Counted from the stretch's first letter, positions 1 through 8,349 are shown. The stretch is DNA of 33,527 nucleotides from Puniceicoccales bacterium (GCA_031268175.1 JAIRXR010000008.1:1-33527); one strand, 5' to 3'. The notes: generated from the sequence alone by a model not told the origin. A program made the numbers and translations.

Positions 1-381
1 AACGCCGTGATAAAATTCCATACCGACGCGAAAATTGAGTGCGATAGCGTAGAGCTTCGGAAGAAGAGTTTGAATGCCATTTCCGAGGCAATGTTCTACG
101 CCAAATTTGTTAGTGATCTAATCGAAGGCAACCAGGAAAATGCTGAGACATGTAAGAAAGTGTTTTCAGGAGATGAAGATTTCGTCAAAAATCTCTTAGA
201 TGGAACCCTTCGTACCGATGCGGAAAAAGCCTACGAAGAACAATTTCGGCTGTTATTAGACGATCCTGAGGCTAATGCAAGCAATGCTCTTAGGGAGGCT
301 ATACTAACCAATGATTCTGTGGTTCCGTTAACCGGCGACCTTAGGGCTCAGTTAACCGACTTTTTTAGTATTCTGGTGTGA
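1..381 (+). CDS. Hypothetical protein, probably 5'-truncated by the window edge
   Basis: The reading frame is open from the first base and ends at a TGA at 379-381. A GTG at position 7 could be a start, but only six bases precede it and no ribosome-binding site can be judged, so this is more likely the C-terminal part of a longer gene. The visible ~124 residues are acidic, helical and mostly charged, with no signal peptide, membrane segment or motif I recognise. Base composition is more AT-rich than the neighbouring housekeeping genes. No function is proposed. Confidence 0.5.
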   Translation, partial: NAVIKFHTDAKIECDSVELRKKSLNAISEAMFYAKFVSDLIEGNQENAETCKKVFSGDEDFVKNLLDGTLRTDAEKAYEEQFRLLLDDPEANASNALREAILTNDSVVPLTGDLRAQLTDFFSILV

Positions 382-640
382 TTTTCGCCGAGAAATTTCG
401 TACCATTTCCACTGCCGTGGTTGACCGGTCGCGTGGTCGGCCGCGGACGTGGAAAATCTCTCTCCGAATCTTCGACAGATGTTCCGCGCCCTAGCCGGGC
501 GCGCGGACATTGTCATACTTTCTACACTTCTCAAAGTATTTCGCTTGGACGTTGACTCTGCGGCCTAGCACCATAGGATTCCCATTCCACCGCCGGCGGG
601 AACCGTGAAATTTTTGAAAAAATTAAAGGGAGAATCAATT
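382..640. other. Intergenic stretch with several GC-rich inverted repeats
   Basis: No convincing coding sequence covers this gap. It contains a strong hairpin (483-507, arms TCCGCGCCC and GGGCGCGCGGA with a small bulge), a GACCGGTC palindrome at 423-430, and a third pairing between GGATTCCC near 576-583 and GGGAACC near 598-604. None is followed by a clean U-tract, so they are not obvious terminators. I looked for tmRNA, RNase P and SRP RNA signature motifs on both strands and did not find them. A structured untranslated RNA or a remnant intergenic region are both possible. Confidence 0.3.
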
Positions 641-681
641 ATGGTTGACTCTCACAGGGATTTCGGCATCCTTCGCCACGC

Positions 682-1212
682 ATGTGGATTGTATGTTTAC
701 TGTGCCTGCTCTGTGGCTGTGCGGCATCGCCCGAACGCGTGCAGCGTGCGCTGTCACCGAGTGATACGGTTGCATGCGGATGCGACTGCTCCGACGAACA
801 TTTTATAGATGTGGAAAATCGCCCCGCTGCCAAGGCATTCGCTCTGCAAAAGACCGCGTATAACTATACCCACGCCGACGTATTGGAATCGCTCTGCTTC
901 GTGGCCGATAGCGCAAAAATTTCACCGAGGCAGCGGGAAAAGATCGTGGATATCGCGGCGCTTTTTGCTAAAAATCGGTCGCTGCGCATTCTGCTCGTCG
1001 GGCGATACGATGAATTTGGTGCTGAAATGGATGAATACTTTCTCGGACAACGCCGGGCGGAAGCCGTTCGCGACGCCCTAATCGAGCTTGGAATCGATGG
1101 CAAAAGGATCACTACGGCGTCCATTGGATCGCGCACAGACGAAAAAGATGCCACGCCGATGGAGGGTGGCGAATCAAACATGCGCTGCGACATTGTCATT
1201 CGCAGCATGTAG
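682..1212 (+). CDS. OmpA/Pal-like peptidoglycan-associated lipoprotein
   Basis: The 176-residue product starts with a short hydrophobic stretch ending in LLCGC at residue 13. This resembles a lipoprotein signal, although the Cys two places before the modified Cys is unusual and the positively charged n-region is missing. Residues ~60-175 match the OmpA C-terminal (Pal-type) fold that binds peptidoglycan: a hydrophobic strand followed by GRYDEFG, an RRAEAVRDAL helix and a final IVIRSM strand. It probably anchors the outer membrane to the cell wall. The start is uncertain: ATG 682 has a poor ribosome-binding site, whereas ATG 641 has a good one (GGGAG, 627-634 region) but lies in another frame. 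Its 3' end faces the glycosyltransferase gene 30 bases away. Confidence 0.7.
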   Translation: MWIVCLLCLLCGCAASPERVQRALSPSDTVACGCDCSDEHFIDVENRPAAKAFALQKTAYNYTHADVLESLCFVADSAKISPRQREKIVDIAALFAKNRSLRILLVGRYDEFGAEMDEYFLGQRRAEAVRDALIELGIDGKRITTASIGSRTDEKDATPMEGGESNMRCDIVIRSM

Positions 1213-1242
1213 CCGGATTGCACACGCAGGGATGCTAAAAAT

Positions 1243-2160
1243 TCAACCACCGTGCTTCATGTAGTAGTCTGCGGATTTTCCAAACAGCCCGCATATCCAC
1301 CCGCAGGATGACGCAATTTGTAGTGCCATCGCCACGCACTTTTTCCGGTGAAAAATCGCCAGCGGAAGCGCGATGCAAAATTTTAGAAAAATTGCCAATA
1401 TTTCCCTGGCCGTTCGCCCGGCGATTCCGAATCCGTAGTGTTTGGCGACCTTCACGTCGGAAAGTCCATTGTCAAACCACCGCCCAAACAGGTACCCGAA
1501 GGTGCTCCTTTCCTTCGTAAATTTTTCTATGACAATCGCCTCCGGCGCAGTGGCAAACTTTGCACCTTTCTTCAGCGCGTCGAAGGAAAGCACCAAATCC
1601 TCGCGTCCGGAAAAATTGAAGGAGTTGTCGAAGCGGAGATTCATCCCATCCCGTCTCACCAAACGCGTGGAAAAAAGGCAATTATTTGTTCCCATCAGGT
1701 AGGGCACGAAATTTCCATCGAGCTTGCAGCCGGTCCAAAATTTTTTCACCAATTCCGAAGATTCAATGGGAAGCAACCTGTAAACGGTCCCGACGACGCC
1801 ATCGGCTCCAGATTGCTTGTATGCCTCGCACAACTCAGTAAGCCACCAATCGACCACTATTTCGTCATCGTCGAACATGGCAATTTCCGTGGCTCCGAGG
1901 GCAAGAGCCTCCTCTACAATGCGATTTCTGACGTGTGCTAGGCCGCGATTTTTTTCGATGAAATAGTGGCATCCGAACGGCATATCCGGAGCATAGGCAT
2001 CGAATATGTACTTCGCCCCGCCGCTTTCATCGTTGTCGACGAGCACGAATTCCACGGCAGCCAACGCTGGAACCGTAACCCGGGATAGGCTATCCATGGC
2101 CTCCTTTAGCTGTTCGTGCCGATTAAACGTGCAAAGCCCAACAACAACCTTAGCATCCAT
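1243..2160 (-). CDS. Family 2 glycosyltransferase
   Basis: The 305-residue protein begins with the GT-A entry strand and CTFNR motif (residues ~5-14) typical of family 2 glycosyltransferases. A VDNDES segment follows (~41-46), and FDDDE at ~96-100 supplies the DxD-like metal and nucleotide-sugar ligands. The C-terminal ~50 residues carry hydrophobic stretches (~255-295), suggesting association with the inner membrane. It is the last gene of a minus-strand group behind glmM and a TPR protein, so a role in cell-surface polysaccharide or LPS sugar addition is likely. Sugar donor and acceptor cannot be read from the sequence. The gene starts 15 bases after the TPR gene stop. Confidence 0.85.
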   Translation of the reverse strand: MDAKVVVGLCTFNRHEQLKEAMDSLSRVTVPALAAVEFVLVDNDESGGAKYIFDAYAPDMPFGCHYFIEKNRGLAHVRNRIVEEALALGATEIAMFDDDEIVVDWWLTELCEAYKQSGADGVVGTVYRLLPIESSELVKKFWTGCKLDGNFVPYLMGTNNCLFSTRLVRRDGMNLRFDNSFNFSGREDLVLSFDALKKGAKFATAPEAIVIEKFTKERSTFGYLFGRWFDNGLSDVKVAKHYGFGIAGRTAREILAIFLKFCIALPLAIFHRKKCVAMALQIASSCGWICGLFGKSADYYMKHGG

Positions 2161-2175
2161 CCCCCACTTCCGGTT

Positions 2176-2871
2176 TTACTTTCTTTCGCCGCTCCTCTTT
2201 TCGCTGCCATTTTCATCGTTTTTTTCGTCCTTATGCGACGCTATGAAGATTTTATTGGCATCTATTTTCGGAGGAACAAACCTCTTTTCACTGCCGGCGG
2301 TCACCAATTGCACCTCCGAGTTCATGTGTCGCTCGACGGATGCCTTCCAGAGCACGTCTTTGGCCTCCTCGTTCTGCGGATCCACCTTCGTCGCCTCCTT
2401 GGCAAATTTCGCCGCCTGGTCAAAAATCTTCTCTCCGAGAAATGATTTCGCTATGATTATGAGATCTTCGATTTCAGCACCCAATTCCAACACTTTTTGC
2501 GAGGCAAAAATTGCGAGCTTGTAGTATCCGGCGCCGTAGGCCGCGTACAGCATGGACTTGAATGCGAACTTGCTCCTAGCGTTGATGTCCAGCAGTCTCT
2601 CCGCCGCATCAACAACCTTAGCGTGCTTGGACAATCCCCTATTTAGGAGTATCCCAAGCGCATGGCAGGCAGTCCTGAGCTTGGCAAATGGCACATCTTC
2701 CTTTGGTGCGATATCCCTCAGCCTGTGCAATTCCGCCCTGGCAACTGTGTCCTGTGGATCGATGGACAGCGCTTCCTCGTAGAGAAATCTGGCGTAGGCA
2801 AAATCATTTTCCTCGATGGCCCTCTTGGCTCTCTGCAATATGTCGCCGTCGGACTGTTTTTGTCTTTGCAT
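2176..2871 (-). CDS. Tetratricopeptide-repeat protein
   Basis: The 231-residue product contains helix pairs with TPR spacing, including FAYARFLYEEALSIDP near residues 24-39 and DQAAKFAKEATKVDP near 150-165. The last ~45 residues are lysine/glutamate-rich and probably disordered. No signal peptide is visible, so it is presumably cytoplasmic. The gene starts five bases after the glmM stop and is followed closely by a glycosyltransferase, so the three are likely cotranscribed. TPR proteins are scaffolds, and the partner cannot be inferred here beyond a possible link to envelope synthesis. Confidence 0.75.
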   Translation of the reverse strand: MQRQKQSDGDILQRAKRAIEENDFAYARFLYEEALSIDPQDTVARAELHRLRDIAPKEDVPFAKLRTACHALGILLNRGLSKHAKVVDAAERLLDINARSKFAFKSMLYAAYGAGYYKLAIFASQKVLELGAEIEDLIIIAKSFLGEKIFDQAAKFAKEATKVDPQNEEAKDVLWKASVERHMNSEVQLVTAGSEKRFVPPKIDANKIFIASHKDEKNDENGSEKRSGERK

Positions 2872-2876
2872 GGTCC

Positions 2877-4238
2877 CTATGAAATGTGGGCCGAAATGTC
2901 GTTCTCATTCATGCGATCGAGGATCGATTTTTGCAAATTGCCCCACGCATGATCCACACTTTTCTCGCTACCAGCCTCCACGAACACCCTCAGCTTTGGT
3001 TCGGTTCCCGAATACCTAGCTACGATCCTTCCCGGGGTGGGCAGCTTCGCTCGCTCCCTTTCGATGTCGTCGCCCAAACCTCTAATCTTCTCAAGTGGAA
3101 TTCTCTCCGACACGGAAACATTAAAAGATTTTTGCGGAAACAAGGCAATGTTTGTTTTCAGTTTCGATAGCCTAGCGTTTTTCTCAACGACCAGCAGTAA
3201 CGCGTAGAGTGCAGCAGTTATGCCGTCACCAATCGGTGAAAATTTTCTAAAAATCAGGTGCCCGGAATTTTCTCCGCCGAAGTAGCAATCGTTTTCCAGC
3301 ATGCCCTGGTACACGTTTCTGTCGCCAACGTCGCAGCGAATCACGCCGATGCCAACCGACTCCAGGTATTTGTCAAGGCCTAGATTGCTCTGAATCGTTG
3401 CAACGATTTTTCCATTCGGCAATTCTCCGCGCCTTGCCATGTGAACTGCTATCGTTCCCATGAGCACGTCACCGTCTACGCGATCGCCGTTTTCGTCGAA
3501 AATCACCGCGCGATCGCCGTCGCCGTCGTTTGCAATTCCAGCGAAAGCGCCATTTTTTTTGGTGATGGCTGCCAAATTTTCCGGGTGTTCGCTGCCACAA
3601 TTTTCATTTATATTCTCCCCGTCCGGAGAACATCCAATTTGCATCACGCATATGCCGAGGTCGCTGAAAATTTTTTTCGCCACGGCGTGCGTGGCCCCAT
3701 TCGCCGAGTCCAGGACTATGATTTTGCCGGCAAGCGCCCCGGCGAGCGGAAAATTTCTAAATTTATCGCCATAGTTTGCCTCCGCTTCTCTGTGAAAGTC
3801 AACGACCTTTACGGCTGAAGTACGGCGCAGCTGCCAGTGGTCGAGCATCTGCTCAATGCGCATTTCGTCCTTGACAGTCAGCTTTTCTCCCCTACCGTTG
3901 AAAATTTTTATGCCATTGTCGCTCCCAGGATTGTGGGATGCCGTAACTGCAATTCCAACATCCGAATCGGAGAAAATCGTCGCTTCTGCGATGGCTGGCG
4001 TCGGTAAAATTCCACAATTCAACACCCTTGTTTCGCCTGGGAAGCCTGCACACAGCGCATCGCACAGCTCCACACCACTACTCCGCGTATCCCTACCCAT
4101 GCAAACGGACAAATTTTTTTTGGAGATTTTTTCCGAAAAAAATTCTCCAATGACCTGCGCCAGCTTGGTAAAAAATTCCCCATTCACATGGCTACCACCG
4201 AACTTCCCTCTTATGCCGTCTGTGCCAAAATATTTCAC
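2877..4238 (-). CDS. glmM: Phosphoglucosamine mutase
   Basis: GlmM converts glucosamine-6-phosphate to glucosamine-1-phosphate, feeding UDP-GlcNAc for peptidoglycan and LPS. The 453-residue length is normal. Family marks are all present: the N-terminal FGTDGIRG, the phosphoserine loop TASHNPGSDNGIK with Ser101, the metal-binding DGDGDR near residue 240, the sugar-binding ENSGH near 318 and the phosphate-binding RYSGTEPKLR near the C-terminus. It is the first gene of a minus-strand group with a TPR protein and a glycosyltransferase, divergent from the tRNA-Val/rpsU side. The ATG at 4236-4238 is the natural family start. Confidence 0.97.
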   Translation of the reverse strand: MKYFGTDGIRGKFGGSHVNGEFFTKLAQVIGEFFSEKISKKNLSVCMGRDTRSSGVELCDALCAGFPGETRVLNCGILPTPAIAEATIFSDSDVGIAVTASHNPGSDNGIKIFNGRGEKLTVKDEMRIEQMLDHWQLRRTSAVKVVDFHREAEANYGDKFRNFPLAGALAGKIIVLDSANGATHAVAKKIFSDLGICVMQIGCSPDGENINENCGSEHPENLAAITKKNGAFAGIANDGDGDRAVIFDENGDRVDGDVLMGTIAVHMARRGELPNGKIVATIQSNLGLDKYLESVGIGVIRCDVGDRNVYQGMLENDCYFGGENSGHLIFRKFSPIGDGITAALYALLLVVEKNARLSKLKTNIALFPQKSFNVSVSERIPLEKIRGLGDDIERERAKLPTPGRIVARYSGTEPKLRVFVEAGSEKSVDHAWGNLQKSILDRMNENDISAHIS

Positions 4239-4402
4239 GGACTCAGTCCTCAGCTAGGGCTCCTACTAATATTTTTCCCAAGCGCAATGTTTAACGATCG
4301 TTGGCTGGAAATCACTTCGCCAGCGCGGCGCCACGGCAGTCCACTGCAAGATTTACCGCGCGCCCGGGAAGTAGCCACCGGTGAAAAATATTCGAAAAAG
4401 AC

Positions 4403-4424
4403 TTGATTTGTCGGATAATATACT
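4403..4424 (+). promoter_or_regulatory. Possible promoter of tRNA-Val/rpsU
   Basis: An AT-rich block with overlapping -10-like hexamers (GATAAT, TAATAT, TATACT at 4414-4424) lies 24 bases before the tRNA. The only good -35-like hexamer, TTGATT at 4403, is too close (about 10 bases) to pair normally with it. The -10 assignment is plausible and the -35 is not convincing. Confidence 0.35.
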
Positions 4425-4447
4425 TTGGCTCGGCGTAGGTTTTCACG

Positions 4448-4523
4448 GGGAATTAGCTCAGTTGGTTAGAGCATCAGCATGACACGCTGGGGGTCACTGG
4501 TTCGAGCCCAGTATTTCCCACCA
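4448..4523 (+). tRNA. tRNA-Val (anticodon GAC)
   Basis: The 76-base sequence folds as a canonical cloverleaf. The acceptor stem GGGGAAT pairs with ATTTCCC, the D-arm is GCTC/GAGC, the anticodon stem TCAGC/GCTGG carries the loop ATGACAC with anticodon GAC, and the T-arm ACTGG/CCAGT carries the TTCGAGC loop. The CCA end is encoded (4521-4523). It sits 24 bases before rpsU in the same direction and is probably cotranscribed with it. Confidence 0.96.
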
Positions 4524-4547
4524 TGGCATTGAAAGAAGGTGAGTTTT

Positions 4548-4748
4548 ATGGCAATATCAGTACAAGTTCGCAAGGGTGAGACGCTCGACAAGGCGTTGCG
4601 CCGTTTGAAGAAAAGGCTGGACCGCGAAGGTGTCATTCACGAAGCGCGGGACAGGCGCTATTTCGAAAAGCCGTGCGCAAAGCGTCGACGCGAAAAAAAA
4701 GCCGCGAAGTTCGCCAATTATTTGCGCGTTCGCAATGAAAAAATGTAG
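4548..4748 (+). CDS. rpsU: Small ribosomal subunit protein S21
   Basis: The 66-residue, strongly basic product matches S21: [19 protein letters not shown] at the N-terminus, then [12 protein letters not shown] and an Arg/Lys-rich tail. S21 helps mRNA binding near the 16S 3' end. I chose ATG 4548 over the in-frame GTG at 4539 because the product then begins [11 protein letters not shown] as in the family and an AAGGTGAG ribosome-binding site lies just upstream. It follows tRNA-Val and precedes rpmF. Confidence 0.95.
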   Translation: MAISVQVRKGETLDKALRRLKKRLDREGVIHEARDRRYFEKPCAKRRREKKAAKFANYLRVRNEKM

Positions 4749-4757
4749 TTTTGTTCG

Positions 4758-4787
4758 CCGCCTACCGCGCACTTTGCGCGGCGCGGC
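4758..4787 (+). promoter_or_regulatory. Strong hairpin between rpsU and rpmF
   Basis: CCGCGC (4765-4770) and GCGCGG (4776-4781) pair perfectly across a five-base loop. GCCGC (4758-4762) and GCGGC (4783-4787) extend the stem. There is no U-tract directly after it, so it is more likely an mRNA processing or stability element than a full terminator. Confidence 0.45.
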
Positions 4788-4828
4788 CGGTGTGGTTTTG
4801 GATCGGTGAAATTTTAAAAGGATAAAAA

Positions 4829-5008
4829 ATGGGGCAACCTAAACGCAAACAGTCGAAGCAACGCAGCGGCAAGCGCCGTGGGGCAAATGTATTCCCGGGA
4901 ACGCAGCTGGCAAGAGATCCGGCGACGGGAAATTTATTTAAGCCGCACCACGTCAATCCAGAAACTGGAATGTACCGCGGAAGGCAAATTGTGGAAATCA
5001 AAGATTAG
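4829..5008 (+). CDS. rpmF: Large ribosomal subunit protein L32
   Basis: This short gene encodes 59 residues beginning MGQPKRKQSKQRSGKRRG, the conserved basic N-terminus of L32, followed by a GMYRGRQIV segment near the end that matches the family C-terminus. It is a cysteine-free form without the zinc ribbon. An AAAAGGAT ribosome-binding site precedes ATG 4829, and the TAG is at 5006-5008. The rpmF-plsX-fabH order is a widespread conserved arrangement coupling a ribosomal protein to lipid synthesis, and plsX starts 27 bases downstream. Confidence 0.93.
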   Translation: MGQPKRKQSKQRSGKRRGANVFPGTQLARDPATGNLFKPHHVNPETGMYRGRQIVEIKD

Positions 5009-5035
5009 TCATTTGCAAATGCATAGAATCGCACC

Positions 5036-6082
5036 ATGAGTTCCGACAGGCTCGTCGTTGCCGTTGACGTAATGGGTAGTGATGGTGGCGCATCCCTCGT
5101 AGTAAGAGGGGTGGAGTATGCCGTGAACAAATTTCCAGGCGAAATCGGAGAATTGGTTCTCGTCGGTGACAGCGTTGAAATTGGCACACAAATTTCCCGT
5201 TGCGGCCGCGCTTTTCGCAAAAAGAGCGTCGAAATTTGCCACGCATCGCAATCCATAGACATGGCTGAAAAGCCGATGTCCGCCCTGCGCAACAAGAAGG
5301 ATTCCTCCATGTTTACGGCAATCGGTTTGCTAAAGAACGGAGAAGTGTCCGGCATTTTAAGTTGCGGCAACACCGGCTGTTTGGTAGCTGGTGGAACGCT
5401 GAAACTGCGCACGATGCCTGGAATTGCACGCCCGGCACTCGCCTCCGTAATACCAGTGCCTGGGAATCACTTCGTTCTGGTCGATGTCGGGGCCAATCCA
5501 TCGACGACCACGGCAAATTTTGTCCACAATGCCGTTATGGGTGCGCTGTATCATAAAGCGGCGATAAATTCCAAAAAAGAGCCGCGCGTGGGATTGCTAA
5601 CAATTGGCACCGAAGAGGGCAAAGGCAGCGAAGCCATCCGCGAAGCCCACGAAATGCTCAAAAAAATTGATGGCGAGATAAACTACTGCGGCCTCGTCGA
5701 AGGATTTCAGATGTTCAGCAACAGCGTCGACGTAGTTGTTTGCGACGGTTTCGTCGGCAACATTCTACTAAAGACCATAGAGGCACTGGCTGGCACGCTG
5801 AAAAATTACGTTAGAAAGGAAATGGGGAAAAATCCACTGCGCATACTCGGTGGAATTCTCGCCAGAGGCGTATTCATGGCGATGAAAAGAGATCTTTCCG
5901 CGGACAGCTACGGGGGGGCGCCGCTATTGGGCCTGAACGGCGCCGTGGTCAAAGCGCACGGATCCAGTTCCGTGGAAGCCGTCGCCAGTGCTTTGCGATT
6001 GACTTTCAAACTGGCCAAGGTAGATAACAAGTCCTCCTTAACTAAGGCGATCGAAAGGGTCAATGCGCTCATCCTAAGGTAA
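5036..6082 (+). CDS. plsX: Phosphate acyltransferase PlsX
   Basis: PlsX converts acyl-ACP to acyl-phosphate, the donor for the first acylation of glycerol-3-phosphate. The 348-residue length is normal. Typical segments are present: AVDVMGSDGGA near residue 10, SCGNTGCLVAGG near 108-120, a VDVGANP block, LLTIGTEEGKG, and the GFVGNILLKT and YGGAPLLGLNG segments towards the end. It is predicted cytosolic and peripherally membrane-associated. The stop (6080-6082) is one base before the fabH start, indicating a common transcript. Confidence 0.97.
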   Translation: MSSDRLVVAVDVMGSDGGASLVVRGVEYAVNKFPGEIGELVLVGDSVEIGTQISRCGRAFRKKSVEICHASQSIDMAEKPMSALRNKKDSSMFTAIGLLKNGEVSGILSCGNTGCLVAGGTLKLRTMPGIARPALASVIPVPGNHFVLVDVGANPSTTTANFVHNAVMGALYHKAAINSKKEPRVGLLTIGTEEGKGSEAIREAHEMLKKIDGEINYCGLVEGFQMFSNSVDVVVCDGFVGNILLKTIEALAGTLKNYVRKEMGKNPLRILGGILARGVFMAMKRDLSADSYGGAPLLGLNGAVVKAHGSSSVEAVASALRLTFKLAKVDNKSSLTKAIERVNALILR

Positions 6083-6083
6083 C

Positions 6084-7085
6084 ATGAAAAAAAGTATAAG
6101 GTTCGCGAAAATATCCGCTATTGGGAGCTATGTCCCAGAAAAAATTCTAACCAACGACGATTTGAGCAAAATGATTGACACGTCCGACGAATGGATCCAG
6201 GCGAGGACCGGTATCAGAGAGAGAAGAATCGCCGCCGATGGCCAGATAACGTCCGACCTTTGCGTGGAAGCCGCGCGCGCAGCCATTAAGAAAGCAGGAA
6301 TCTCCGCGGAAGACGTGGACCTCATTCTGGTTGGGACGATCACTTCGGATATGCCATTCCCATCCACAGCCGTGTTCGTCCAAAGCAAACTCGGTTTGCA
6401 AAACATTCCGTGCTTCGATTACAACGTGGCATGCTCCGGCACGCAATACGGCATTGCACTAGCCAACGCGCTGCTGACAAGCTCCGATAGCTATAAAAAT
6501 ATCCTCCTGATCTGCGGGGACAAGATGACATCTGTCGTCGATTGGAACGACCGCGCCACGTGCGTCCTTCTGGGCGATGGAGCTGGGGCCGCCATATTTT
6601 CAGCGACGGAAAAAGAAGAAGAAAATTCCGTAATCGACGTGCTCCTCGGCGCTGACGGAAAGTTGTGGGAGTTACTCCACGTGCCGGCCGGCGGATCCAG
6701 CGAGCCGGCTAGCGTGAAGACGATCGAAGATGGAAAACATTTTTTCAAGATGAAGGGCAGGGACGTCTTTCGCGAGGCGATAAGAATAATGGAAGGATGC
6801 GCACGGGAAATTTTGCAGCGAAATGGTATGACCGTCGCCGACATTGATTTTGTCGTCCTGCACCAGGCCAATCTACGCATAATAGAAGCGTTGCAGGAAA
6901 GGCTAAAAATTCCAGACGAAAAGGTATGCATAACCGTCGACAAATACGGCAATACATCTGGATCTTCCTGCCTAATAGCCATTGACACTTTCGCCAGGAG
7001 CGGGAGAATACGCAGTGGGTCCAAAATTTTGTCCGTCGGTTTTGGAGCTGGGTTGACTTGGGGCGCCGCAATACTAAAGTTCTGA
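6084..7085 (+). CDS. fabH: 3-oxoacyl-ACP synthase III
   Basis: FabH starts fatty-acid synthesis by condensing acetyl-CoA with malonyl-ACP. The 333-residue product has the Cys-His-Asn triad at Cys117 (VACSGTQYG), His260 (VLHQANLRI) and Asn290 (YGNTSGSS), plus the N-terminal DEWIQARTGIRERR segment. Length and start are typical. It follows plsX with a one-base gap and is followed six bases later by the BamD-like gene, so lipid initiation and outer-membrane assembly appear to share one operon. Confidence 0.97.
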   Translation: MKKSIRFAKISAIGSYVPEKILTNDDLSKMIDTSDEWIQARTGIRERRIAADGQITSDLCVEAARAAIKKAGISAEDVDLILVGTITSDMPFPSTAVFVQSKLGLQNIPCFDYNVACSGTQYGIALANALLTSSDSYKNILLICGDKMTSVVDWNDRATCVLLGDGAGAAIFSATEKEEENSVIDVLLGADGKLWELLHVPAGGSSEPASVKTIEDGKHFFKMKGRDVFREAIRIMEGCAREILQRNGMTVADIDFVVLHQANLRIIEALQERLKIPDEKVCITVDKYGNTSGSSCLIAIDTFARSGRIRSGSKILSVGFGAGLTWGAAILKF

Positions 7086-7091
7086 AAATTC

Positions 7092-8279
7092 ATGCGAAAG
7101 CGTATCCTATTTCTGTCGTTCGTTTGCTTTTGCACTGGAAGTTTGATGGCCGGGTTGACATGGACTCAGGAATCCGGTTGGCAGCCAACGCGGGACAGCG
7201 CAGCGCAGTTTGAAAAGGAACCCGCGGATGCGCTGCGCACGATGAACGACGCCCGACTGGCGCAGAAGGACGGCCAACTGAAATCGGCACTATCCAAATA
7301 CGCGCATGTGTGTAAAAAATTTCCGGCGTCGATCTTTGCACCGGAGGCATATTTTCAAACCGGCAAGATAAAGCTCGAGAGCCGCCAGTTCAATGACGCC
7401 TTCAAGGCATTCAACACCATAGTAAAAGACTATCCGCGCTACGAGCGTTTCAACGATGTCTTGCACGAAGAATTCGAAATTGCACGTCTAATAAAGAGCG
7501 GCGAACGACCGAAATATTTCGGCGTGATTCCAGGTTTCAAGAACTATGACTCTGCCATAAAATTTTACAAAAAAATAGTGAGCGATGCACCGTTCAGCGA
7601 CATTGCTCCGCTGGCACTGGTACACATTGGAGAGCTCGCCATCAACAGAAATAAACTTCCGGATGCAATCGCTGCACTCGACCAACTAGTCGATGAATAC
7701 CCATATTCCGAGTACACACCCGACGCCTATCTCAAGCTGGGAAAGATCTACGCAAGCATGATAAAAAGCCCCCTCTACGACCAGGGAGCAACCAAGTTGG
7801 CCATGGATTATTACGAAGATTTTCTGACGCTGTACCCGAATCACGATCGCGCATCCGAGGCACGGGCTGCCCTTGATGCGATGAGGACGAGATTGGCTGA
7901 GAGCAAGCTGCTGATGGGCGATTTTTATTTCAACGCGCGAAATAATGCCAAAGCTGCCGTCATGATGTACCGAAGAGCGGCGAAATCATTGCCCGGGTCC
8001 GAGGTGGCTAACCTGGCCGAACAGAGGGTGAGCTACATAAGGGATGGAAATTTGCCAAAAAAGACGCCTGTAGACTTTCTCTTTGGCAGATACGTGCGAC
8101 CGGACGCTGAAAAAATCGTCGCCGATGCATCGTCATTGGAGGAAGACGGAATCGACTTAAAGAGTGACTTAATTAGGGTAAATTCGGGAGATGGCGTGCG
8201 GCGAAAAACGTTCGCTAATCCGGATATATTCGAGCCGGATGAAAGTTTTTTGCAAATCGGACCACAGAAGGAGTTTTAG
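7092..8279 (+). CDS. BamD-like outer-membrane-assembly TPR protein
   Basis: The 395-residue product has an N-terminal signal peptide (MRKRILFLSFVCFCTGSLMA) and then TPR-type helix pairs from ~60 to ~330, with spacings and motifs (FPASIFAPEAYFQTGK, YPYSEYTPDAYLKLGKIY, YPNHDRASEARAALD) typical of BamD/YfiO. BamD is the essential partner of BamA in beta-barrel insertion. Two things differ from the textbook protein: there is no proper lipobox before the cleavage region, and a ~70-residue charged C-terminal extension is present. It is followed by lptE, which supports an outer-membrane biogenesis role. Confidence 0.75.
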   Translation: MRKRILFLSFVCFCTGSLMAGLTWTQESGWQPTRDSAAQFEKEPADALRTMNDARLAQKDGQLKSALSKYAHVCKKFPASIFAPEAYFQTGKIKLESRQFNDAFKAFNTIVKDYPRYERFNDVLHEEFEIARLIKSGERPKYFGVIPGFKNYDSAIKFYKKIVSDAPFSDIAPLALVHIGELAINRNKLPDAIAALDQLVDEYPYSEYTPDAYLKLGKIYASMIKSPLYDQGATKLAMDYYEDFLTLYPNHDRASEARAALDAMRTRLAESKLLMGDFYFNARNNAKAAVMMYRRAAKSLPGSEVANLAEQRVSYIRDGNLPKKTPVDFLFGRYVRPDAEKIVADASSLEEDGIDLKSDLIRVNSGDGVRRKTFANPDIFEPDESFLQIGPQKEF

Positions 8280-8349
8280 CAGCATATCGTCCCAAAATTT
8301 GAGGCAGAGATGGGCCGGTATTATTGGTAGGCAATGAAAAGATTCGACG

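Noticed and set aside
352..534. Minus-strand open frame of 60 codons overlapping the end of the first gene
   Set aside because: It overlaps GC-rich hairpins, has no family resemblance and no ribosome-binding site.
382..640. tmRNA, given smpB in the window
   Set aside because: The 5' and 3' tRNA-like ends and the TTCGA-type T-loop are missing on both strands.
605..808. Plus-strand frame starting MKFLKKLKGES as a separate gene
   Set aside because: It overlaps the OmpA-like gene and loses protein-like character after ~25 residues. I keep only the frameshift or leader-peptide possibility as a finding.
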